Shown here: positions 11,501 to 23,500 of the stretch, one piece after another
How positions within the stretch are numbered: the stretch's first letter is position 1
Layout: the number at the start of each line of letters is the position of its first letter
NCBI GenBank assembly: GCA_007844125.1
Contig: CM017573.1
Span: forward strand, 11,072,715-11,136,714
Origin: Sinonovacula constricta
Taxonomy: Eukaryota > Mollusca > Bivalvia > Cardiida > Solecurtidae
Reading direction: 5' to 3'
Length of the DNA stretch: 64,000 bases
Program-made: the position numbers and the translations under genes
The notes under the pieces: generated by a model
Databases searched by the model: none
The model's input: the letters and a program-made list of their open reading frames with translations, nothing else
Told to the model about the DNA's origin: nothing

Positions 11501-14500
11501 ATACATGTTTGTTATGACCAGTGTGGTGTTCTGTGTGACTCAGATAGGATATACATGTTTGTAATGATGATAGGGGTGTTATGTGTGGCTCAGAGAGGAA
11601 ATACATGTTTGTTATGACCAGTGTGGTGTTCTGTGTGACTCAGATAGGAAATACATGTTTGTAATGATGATAGGGGTGTTATGTGTGGCTCAGATAGGAA
11701 ATACATGTTGTATTACCAGTGGGGTGTTATGTGTGGCTCCGATAGGATATACATGTTTGAAATGACCAGTGGGGTGTTATGTGTGGCTCCGATAGGATAT
11801 ACATGTTTGTAATGACCAGTGGGGTGTTATGTGCGGCTCAGATAGACAATACATGGTTGTAATGATGATAGGGGTGTTATGTGTGGCTCATATAGGATAT
11901 ACATGTTTGTAATGATGATAGGGGTGTTATGTGTGGCTCAGATAGGATATACATGTTTGTAATGACCAGTGGGGTGTTATGTGCGGCTCAGATAGACAAT
12001 ACATGGTTGTAATGATGATAGGGGTGTTATGTGTGGCTCATATAGGATATACATGTTTGTAATGATGATAGGGGTGTTATGTGTGGCTCAGATAGGATAT
12101 ACATGTTTGTAATGATGATAGGGGTGTTATGTGTGGCTCAGATAGGATATACATGTTTGTAATGACCAGTGGGGTGTTATGTGTGGCTCCGATAGGATAT
12201 ACATGTTTGTAATGACCAGTGGGGTGTTATGTGCAGCTCAGATAGACAATACATGGTTGTAATGATGATAGGGGTGTTATGTGTGGCTCATATAGGATAT
12301 ACATGTTTGTAATGATGATAGGGGTGTTATGTGTGGCTCAGATAGGATATACATGTTTTTTATGACCAGTGGAGTGTTATGTGTGGCTCAGATAGGAAAT
12401 ACATGTTTGTAATGATGATAGGGGTGTTATGTGTGGCTCAGATAGGATATACATGTTTGTAATGATGATAGGGGTGTTATGTGTGGCTCAGATAGGATAT
12501 ACATGTTTGTAATGACCAGTGGGGTGTTATGTGTGGCTCAGACAGGAAATACATGTTTGTTATGATGAAAGGGGTGTTATGTGTGGCTCAGATAGACAAT
12601 ACATGGTTGTAATGATGCTAGGGGTGTTATGTGTGGCTCAGACAGGAAATACATGTTTGTAATGATGATAGGGGTGTTATGTGTGGCTCAGATAGGAAAT
12701 ACATGTTTGTAATGATGCTAGGGGTGTTATGTGTGGCTCAGATAGGAAATACATGTTTGTAATGATGAAAGGGGTTTTATGTGTGGCGCAGATAGACAAT
12801 ACATGGTTGTAATGATGCTAGGGGTGTTATGTGTGGCTCAGACAGGAAATACATGTTTGTAATGATGATAGGGGTGTTATGTGTGGCTCAGATAGGAAAT
12901 ACATGTTTGTAATGATGCTAGGGGTGTTATGTGTGGCTCAGATAGGAAATACATGTTTGTAATGATGAAAGGGGTTTTATGTGTGGCGCAGATAGACAAT
13001 ACATGGTTGTAATGATGCTACGGGTGTTATGTGTGGCTCAGACAGGAAATACATGTTTGTAATGATGATAGGGGTGTTATGTGTGGCTCAGATAGGAAAT
13101 ACATGTTTGTAATGACCAGTGGGGTGTTATGTGTGGCTCAGATAGGATATACATGTTTGTAATGACCAGTGGGGTGTTATGTGTGGCTCAGACAGGAAAT
13201 ACATGTTTGTAATGATGATAGGGGTGTTATGTGTGACTCAGATAGGAAATACATGTTTGTGATGATGATAGGGGTATTATGTGTGGCTCAGATAGGAAAT
13301 ACATGGTTGTAATGATGATAGGGGTGTTATGTGTGACTCAGATAGGATATACATGTTTGTGATGACGATTTGGGTGTTATGTGTGGCTCAGAGAGGATAT
13401 ACATGTTTGTAATGATGATAGGGGTGTTATGTGTGGCTCAGATAGGAAATACATGGTTGTAATGATGATAGGGGTGTTATGTGTGGCTCAGATAGGAAAT
13501 ACATGGTTGTAATGATGATAGGGGTGTTATGTGTGACTCAGATAGGATATACATGTTTGTGATGACGATTTGGGTGTTATGTGTGGCTCAGAGAGGATAT
13601 ACATGTTTGTAATGATGATAGGGGTGTTATGTGTGGCTCAGAGAGGATATACATGTTTGTAATTATGATAGGGGTGTTATGTGTGGCTCAGGTAGGAAAT
13701 ATATGTTTGTAATGATAATAAGGGTGTTATGCTTCACTTTTTTTCTTTTTGATGTAGGAAACAAAGAAGCAGTATTTCTTGGGATCTTTTCATGTAACAA
13801 TATTTTATTTGTATGTTTGTGAAACATATTAGGGACCATTATGTTAGATACTTGTGTTAAAAAAATACTAAAATAACTTTTAAAAAATATAGGACAATTT
13901 GTTCTCCTTGCCAGTCTTTGAAATTTACATCTTATAATTACATGCAATTCGGACGTGTTACATTTGGAGATTCATCGACTTTCAGAAACAACAACAACAA
14001 AGATTTTTTTAAGGTTTAGTGTTTGTTATTATACTGTAATTGGAGGCACCATCTGTGCAAAATCAAACCAATTTCTTTCTGAACTGACTTTCAAGATCCA
14101 GAAAAAAATGCTTGCCCCATGGTGACAAGCTTTATAAAATTCACATGTCCTGTTAGAAATTTAGTCACTATGGATGGTCGGATGTGCGTTAATTTCGATG
14201 ACTGCTCGTCTGATGCTGAAATCTTGAAGTGTTATGTATATGTTCTTCTTTCTTGTACAGGTGAGGAAGTGGCAGATGTAGAAGGTGGTCAGATTGTCAG
14301 GTAAGTTGACTAAGAGATGAACAAAATCCCTCCAGGACATAATCACGTCTCTGCATTTTAGTATAGGTCAACAAAAACCCATCATATTTATTTTCTTCAG
14401 CAAAAAAAAACAAAACCCTTCCATATTTATTTTCTTCAGCCGACAAAAGCCCATCTTATTTATTTTCTTCAGCAAACAAAAGCCCTTCAATATTTATTTT

Positions 14501-17500
14501 TCTCAGCAGGAAAAAACTCACTTGCTCAAAATTGCTTACATCCAAGATAGATCATGTCAGATTATGTTCGCAGTATTGTATATTCAGAGATTTTAATGTT
14601 TGGATTTAATGTTTATCAATAATTAAAAAGATATTTGTTCATTAATGCCAGTTGACAATTTTACATTGTTCATTCTGTCCAAATATTCTGTGTGCCTCCT
14701 TGTTAGTCTGATCAAGACTTACACTTGGAAATTGTATTTCATGCTTTTGGGTGAAAGAGTGAGAAGTGAAAGGAGGTTTGTGATGATGATTGATGATGAT
14801 GATGATGTTGACAACAATAAGGTTTATGATGATTATTGTTGTTGTTGATGTTGATGATGATGGTGATGATTACAACAATGAGGTTTATGTTGATATTTGT
14901 TGATGATGTTGATAACAATGTGGTTTATGATGGTATTTGTTGATGATGATGATGATGATGATAATGATGATGATGATGATAACAATGAGGTTTATGATGA
15001 TATTTGTTGTTGATGATGATGAAGATGATGTTAACAATGAGGTTTGTGATATTTGTTGTTGACGATGATGATGATGATGCTATGATGATGATGATGATTA
15101 CAACAATGAGGTTTATTATGATATTTGTTGCTGATGATGTAGACAGCAATGAGATTTTTATGATATTTGTTGTTGATGATGATGATGATGTTGTTGTCAA
15201 CAATGAATTTGTGATGATATTTGTTGTTGATGATGATGATATGATGATGATGATTACAACAATGATTTTTATTATGATATTTGTTGATGATGATGTTGAC
15301 AACAATGAGGTTTATGGTGATGAGTGTTGATGATGATGACCATGATGTTGATAAAACAAGTAGTACTGAACACTTTCTGACCTTTGGTACTTGTATAGCA
15401 TTATGCAACAACATTTGTTTTTCCTTTTGGCTGTTTCAGTAAGTTTTTGTGTGAGGGGTATGGTCCTTTAGACCGACCGTTTACCGCCCTTGGTAGATTT
15501 CTCGGCCGACAGAGCCCTCAGCGACTTCTGATAATTGGTGCTATTTGCACTGGTATTCTGGGATTGATCCTTTTTGTCAGTCTGTTTCCTGCCAGCTTTG
15601 TCTATGTGGAATATCATGAGGTAGGTATTTGAAATACAGGGTTTGTAACAGACAGTTAGTATAACTGGTTCTTGTTTTGTAGTAAATCAAACAATAACTC
15701 CATATACAAAAGGTCCTAGGTTCAAAAGTATAAAGAGGCCCCCATGGCATAGTGGTAGAATCGCTGCCTTGTAAATCCACTGACTGCTTAGCCTGACAAC
15801 TTGTAGGTTTGAGACCAGTTCGGGGAACCTGTCGCGGCTTCAAACCTTAGCTGGGTCAAACCTTTTTAAGTTGGTAGTAGTGGCTTCCCTCCTAATGCTC
15901 GGGGCGAGGGGACAGCATTACGCTGTCGTCAGTGTCATAATAGATCGGCTGGGTTCAGTCCCTGGGAACCTCAGAAGTGCCCCTGTGCTATAATGATAGA
16001 AATGTCACTGCACAGTATCTGCAAAACAGCTGCCAAATACCATACCATACCATACCAGTTTGGAAAAGGGACCTAATTTTGGAAGGTCTTCCAGTGGACC
16101 TTTGATGTGCTGGTGGCTCTACCCAGACATTTGTCTTGCATCTTTCTCCACCAAAAGAGCTGGCTGTCACTAAAATAATCATAATTGGTCGTTACAATTG
16201 ATTTCAAGAACAAAACAAATGAAAAAATATAAAAATCTATTAATGTTTCACGGTTCACACATTAATGAACATTTTTTTTGTTTTTATGTGATAACAATTA
16301 TTTATTTGGTCATTTGAGAAAAAATCTTCGATCCAAACTATGGATTCCACCGTTAAAGTTCTCTGATTAAAACTGAAACAAGCCAACCAACTGTTGAGAT
16401 TTCATGGGATGGGGTGTAGTGGTAGAGTTACCAATTTGTAGCTCCTCTGACTGCTTAGCCCCCCACCGCATGGGTTCGAGTCCTGGTTGGGGCGAAGAAT
16501 TTAATGTAGGAGGGTTTTCCAGCTTACCTGCTGGGCACTGAGGGTTCTGCCCAGATATTTGTCTGGTGTCTTCCTCCAACAAGATTGCGGGACACTGTTA
16601 TAATGCTCTTAAATTGTTGCTACAATAGATTTCTTAAAAACAAAAACAAAACATTTTTGGGGGGTTGCATGTGTCTGATAAATGTAGCAATATTTGAGCA
16701 TATGTAATAATTCATAATACTATTTTTTTATTCATTGAAGGTAAAAATGTTTACAGTACTTTGTTTTTTATATGTTTTTTGTGCATTTGGATAAGTTTAT
16801 CTTTCAAATGCTGTGGGTTTACAATGAGTTTTAGAACAGTAGTTGTTCAGGGAATTTCCTTTCAAAAATAACAAGACTACTACGATGTCCTTTCTCACTG
16901 TCACCATTATACAGGTTGCCCTCTCACGGAGCAGGATGACACATGAGGTCAATCGCCAGGAAGTGTTCTATCCCGGCTGTTATGTGCTGGGTCCAGATAC
17001 GCAGCTGATTCGGTTCCAGGCCACAGCTCACTCAATTAACAAGATTATCGAAGTCTTTACCAAGGACACCATTGTCATCAAAATGGGATTCAGCCTGCAG
17101 TACTTCTTAAGGTATGCAAACACTAAATGACATTTCTAGATCATTATTTATCACACGATTCCTCATGTTTTCCATTCAGTACAGCCATTACATATTTTGT
17201 GACACTACACTAGTGTAATACAGCCTTTTGATTGATGATGTCATCATAATGGAGATCGTCACATGCCACTATTTCAACAAGAATTGTTAAATTGCATAAA
17301 ATTGTATATTGGCAAATAAAATCATGTGATAAAAAGAATCTGTCACAAACGTTCATTAAACTCGTCCAGGAACAAGGATAGTAAGCTCACCATAGCCCCC
17401 TCTTTACTGTTTCTTTTCCTGAACTTGTGTAATAAATGTTTGGATTAAATGACCATTCATGTCAGATCCTCTATTCAACCATCACAAACTTTGCATAATA

Positions 17501-20500
17501 AAAATGATTGTGCTTTAAAAATTGCCTTGATAAGCTGTATTGTGTATTAGTAAAAACCTCATATATCAACAGATCTACATGTATAAAGAGCTACAGTGAG
17601 TTTAAACATGTTTGATTTATATATATGTGCATGAAAGGGTTCAACAACAATGTTACAATTGGCCCTCCTGTTAAAATTTAAACATCAACATGATACATGA
17701 TAATGACAAGGTAATGGGGAAAACAATACATGTTATTACATGTAGTTGATATGAAAATCTTGTGGATTGTGTTAAACTATTCCAACAGGTTTTGATGCAA
17801 TAAAAATAAACTGAAAGTAAAGGAAACGTGTGTAAGCGTTCCTCTCATTCATTAACACTTTTGAAGGATCATGCTGGAGATTTGTTTCTATTTTTAGACC
17901 AACAGAAGTGGCCCTGTTGTATTCCAAGTTCATGATGGACTATGATGCAATATTTGATAAGATCATTGACAGCAGTATCAAGAACATTGCTGGAGCAGAG
18001 ATTTCTGTTGATGATTTTCGTTTCAACAGAACCAGTGTGGAGAAGATACTCCATTCCATAGTGAGGAGGAGGCTTGGAGGTAAATCTTGAGCTGTTTAGC
18101 CAATAATTCCTAATCCAATATTTACTCTGGAAGACCGCACCGGTAAGCGGAATTGGTAGAGTGTCAGCTCCTGGTATGAGAGGCTGTGGGTTTGAACTCT
18201 AGCTGCAACGTACCAAAGTCGTTAAAATTGGTAGTGGTATAGCTCCCTTGCTAATGCTCAAGTAAAAATAAAGGAAGTTCCTTAACTGGTGGGCCATGTG
18301 TCTGGATAATGTGACTATGAGTGGTATCATGCAAGGTATTCAAGGCATGCTATACACAGTGAAGGCATCACTATATCTGTTTTAAGTGGACACTGTCTCC
18401 AGATAACTGTAATACTGTTGGTGAGATGATACACCCAATAAACAAATAGCATTTTTTCCAAGTATAAAGGGCATTTCTTAATTTGAGTAAGAAAAGAAAT
18501 AACTGTTAATGAATTTGACTCCAGATAAATAGAGTAAGTCTGATTTAATAAAGCTATACATATATATATACATATACATACATATATAATTTTTCATAAA
18601 ATGCTTTAATGTTTTTTAATATCAAATAAATATTTTCTGCTTGGGAGGTGAGATATACGAAAAACAAAAAAAGTCATGAGGTCACACTTTTCAATGCCTT
18701 TTTTAAAACAATATACATGTGCATGCATTATTTTTGACAGGTCAAGCTAGTAAAAAAAATGTGACAGTCACATGTATTGTGTATTAAAATTTGAAAAGGC
18801 ACAGGATACAGGTATTGACATACCAGCCAGACACAGGTATTGACATACCAGCCAGACACAGGTATTGACGTACCAGCCAGACACAGGTATTGACATACCA
18901 GCCAGACATAGGTATTGACATACCAGCCAGACACAGGTATTGACGTACCAGCCAGACACAGGTATTGACATACCAGCCAGACACAGGTATTGACATACCA
19001 GCCAGACACAGGTATTGATGTACCAGCCATACACAGGTATTGACATACCAGCCAGACACAGGTATTGATATACCAGCCAGACACAGGTATTGACATACCA
19101 GCCAGACATAGGTATTGACATACCAGCCAGACACAGGTATTGACATACCAGCCAGACACAGGTATTGACATACCAGCCAGACATAGGTATTGACGTACCA
19201 GCCAGACACAGGTATTGACATACCAGCCAGACACAGGTATTGACGTACCAGCCAGACACAGGTATTGATATACCAGCCAGACACAGGTATTGACATACCA
19301 GCCAGACACAGGTATTGATGTACCAGCCAGACACAGGTATTGACATACCAGCCAGACACAGGTATTGACATACCAGCCAGACATAGGTATTGACATACCA
19401 GCCAGACACAGGTATTGACGTACCAGCCAGACACAGGTATTGACATACCAGCCAGACATAGGTATTGACATACCAGCCAGACACAGGTATTGACATACCA
19501 GCCAGACACAGGTATTGACATACCAGCCAGACACAGGTATTGACGTACCAGCCAGACACAGGTATTGACGTACCAGCCAGACACAGGTATTGACATACCA
19601 GCCAGACAAAGGTATTGACATACCAGCCAGACACAGGTATTGACGTACCAGCCAGACACAGGTATTGACATACCAGCCAGACACAGGTATTGACATACCA
19701 GTACCAGCCAGACACAGGTATTGACATACCAGCCAGACATAGGTATTGACATACCAGCCAGACACAGGTATTGACATACCAGCCAGACACAGGTATTGAC
19801 ATACCAGCCACACACAGGTATTGACATACCAGCCACACACAGGTATTGACGTACCAGCCAGACATAGGTATTGACGTACCAGCCAGACATAGGTATTGAC
19901 ATACCAGCCAGACATAGGTATTGACATACCAGCCAGACACAGGTATTGACTTGACATACCAGCCAGACACAGGTATTGACGTACCAGCCAGACACAGGTA
20001 TTGACATACCAGCCAGACACAGGTATTGACATACCAGCCAGACACAGGTATTGACATACCAGCCAGACACAGGTATTGACGTACCAGCCAGACACAGGTA
20101 TTGACGTACCAGCCAGACACAGGTATTGACGTACCAGCCAGACACAGGTATCGACATACCAGCTAGACACAGGTATTGACGTACCAGCCAGACACAGGTA
20201 TTGACGCCAGACACAGGTATTGACGTACCAGCCAGACACAGGTATTGACGTACCAGCCAGACACAGGTATTGACGTACCAGCCAGACACAGGTATTGATG
20301 TACCAGCCAGACACAGGTATTGACGTACCAGCCAGACACAGGTATTGACGTACCAGCCAGACACAGGTATTGACGTACCAGCCAGACATAGGTATTGACA
20401 TACCAGCCAGACATAGGTATTGTGATACCAGCCAGACACAGGTATTGACATACCAGCCAGACACAGGTATTGACGTACCAGCCAGACACAGGTATTGACG

Positions 20501-23500
20501 TACCAGCCAGACACAGGTATTGACGTACCAGCCAGACACAGGTATTGACGTACCAGCCAGACACAGGTATTGACATACCAGCCAGACACAGGTATTGACG
20601 TACCAGCCAGACAGGCATTGACGTACCAGCCAGACACAGGTATTGACGTACCAGCCAGACACAGGTATTGACATACCAGCCAGACACAGGTATTGACATA
20701 CCAGCCAGACACAGGTATTGACATACCAGCCAGACATAGGTATTGATATACCAGCCAGACACAGGTATTGACATACCAGCCAGACACAGGTATTGACGTA
20801 CCAGCCAGACACAGGTATTGACATACCAGCCAGTTGTAAAATGACAATGTTATTACTTTGGCAGATTTACTCTAAACGTCTTGTCTCTTTTGAATGATTG
20901 GCAAATAGAGATAAAACTTTCAAAACAATATTGATTCTATTAAGATAATAATAAAAGCAAATATAGGATTTAATTCTCAGATGCTGATAAAATGTCAGTT
21001 AACTCCACAAGACAATAACTATGTGATTAAAGGGTAGAAATTAGTAACTCAAGGATACTCTAACTTTCAGGTGGAAGATGATCAGGTAGAATATAAAAAA
21101 AAATTGTGTTGGTAGTTTTTTTAGCTGACTTGCATTGTGATGATGGTTCTTGCTGAACATTTGTCTAATGGCTTCTTCCATCAAGAACAGCCTTGATGTC
21201 ACTTTGAAGGTGATATGTGACATTTTACCTATATCAAATGCATGTAACAATATATTTCGGCGTGCTCATGGCTTAGTGGTAGAGTCGCCTATTTGTAACT
21301 CCTCTGACTGCTTAGCCGTTCGAGTTGAAGGACTTTATGTGTGAAGGTCTTCCAGCTGAAATGCGGTGCGCCTGTGGTTCTACCTAGACATGTGTCTGGG
21401 GTCTTTCTCCACCAAAAAGCTGGACGTTGCTATAATGATCATAAATGGTTGCTGCAATAAATTTCTTTTATATCAAAAACAAAACAAACATTATTTTTCC
21501 TTGTTTTCTGTAAATTTATGCATAATTTCTGCATTAACTCATGCTTAAATCAAAGTAAAGATGATTTTGAACACTACCTATATTGTAAGAAAATACAAAT
21601 TGTGAAAAAATTATTTAAAAGTAACTAATTTGCATTAACAACTGGGGATTTATGGTTCACTGTTCATACAGATTTATGGCACCAATGAACAACATTCTGC
21701 AGGAACGTTTCTTGTAACAATGACTTATTTGGATATTTGAGAAATATTTGGTTTAAATTTTCATATTCAGTGTCTTTGATTTGATTAAATCTTTGATTGT
21801 GATGACTGCAACAATCCTTAAGGTAAAGCAAGTGTAATGTCGATGTGTATCTAAAATTGATATTAAAGGTGTCTCCTTTTTAGAAATAAGGAAACTCCAA
21901 ATATTATGTTAAATCTTCTTTCGGAAAAACGTTTTGCTATTAAGTATCATTTGGAAACAATATATAACACTAGACAAACCAAACAAACATCTTACTTGAT
22001 TGGTTTGACTAAAACTCCCCCCAACTATGTAATTAATTGTCTACAAACCCAGCATGTTTACCTTATATATAACTGGTCCTATAATTAGGGATTGTTTTTT
22101 CCAGGTACATGTTGCCCTGCATGTTGTCCACGAAACTGTCAGAGCAACACTTATTGCAGTAGCTGTAGTCATGGCAACTGTGACCCAGGTTATCACGTGG
22201 ACGTTCGCTTTTTCCATCTGCTGTCTGTCGATATTCCGCAGGAAGTGTTTGAAAAATATCTTCAGAGAACATTGCTCGGGGTAGGACTGTAATTTTACGT
22301 TTTTGCCTGCTTCTGAGTAGATAAAAGATAAAAAGGTTATAGTCAAGGCTTTACATAAAGAAGTAATTTTGTATCTTTTGTATTCTTTTTTATTTTTATT
22401 TTTTTGTGTCTTTTTATGACTAGGAATTTCTCTTTATGTTCATATTATGTCATTTTTCTGTTACATTTTCTTTGCAAATTGTTTTTAAATGAATACAATG
22501 TTTAACTTTCTACAATGAGTAATGTTTTTCGTAAACACACATATTTCTGTTAATTTTGTCTTATGTCTTTTTGTAATAATCAACTGATGTAACCACTGTC
22601 TTATATTTCTTTTAAGACTGACTGATGTTTCTGTAAATACTGACTGATGTTTCTGTAAATACTGACTGATGTTTCTGTCAGTACTGACTGATGTTTCTGT
22701 AAATATTGACTGATATTTCTACAAATACTCACTGATGTTTTTGTAAAAACTCACTGATGTTTCTGTAAATACTCACTGATGTTTTTGTAAATACTCACTG
22801 ATGTTTTTGTAAAAACTCACCAATGTTTTGTTGACTATTACAGATTGAGAGTGAAAAAGAATACTTCCTTCAAGACCATGCCTTGACATTGAAGGAAACA
22901 GAGTTATTGACCAAGAAGGTTACAAATGAAGGTAGTGATATTTTTCTTCCCTTTTCTGGATCCAGGTACAGGAGGCTCCTGGTTTGATCCGGAGCCAAGA
23001 CATACCAAAGCCATTAAAAATGGTAGTGGTGGGGTAGCGCCCTTGCTAACACTCAAGCAAATATAAGGGAAGTTCCACGACTAGTTCGCCTGGTGTAAGG
23101 ATAATGTGACTGGTTGTGGTATCATGCCAGGTGTTCATGGCATGCTATACACAGTGATGGCAATACTATATCTGCTCAAATTGGACCACATTTCTATATA
23201 ACTGAAATACTGTTGGTGGTGATCACTGGATGCCAAAAGCATAGCTGTGTACATTTAGTCTTGTGATTAGGTTTTAAACTATGCTGAACGCCAGGGTAAG
23301 TAATTTGGGGCTGTCATGGCTCTCATTTAAGAAAATCTGACAAAATTTGACAAAATTTTGTGAAATATATTTACTACATAAAAAATTAACTAAAACACAA
23401 GATGCAAATACTTAACTAAGAATTTAACATTTTATCTGCTTTTTTTCACAGCTGCTGAACTGCTGGAGTCTGGAAATGCGGAATCTAAGAAGATACTGCA

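Noticed and set aside
9775..13735. CRISPR-like array (regular repeats with variable parts)
   Set aside because: No unique spacers, repeats are contiguous and the unit derives from a transposon; the host is an animal.
14925..15414. Asp/Met-rich plus-strand and Ile/His-rich minus-strand frames
   Set aside because: Trinucleotide GAT repeats within an SPFH intron; no splice support.
18728..20847. Minus-strand frames of 450-698 codons
   Set aside because: Three frames read the same 25-bp repeat; none has independent evidence of coding.
22041..22346. Minus-strand frames of 69-101 codons over SPFH exon 6
   Set aside because: Antisense shadows of a plus-strand exon whose phase fits both neighbours.
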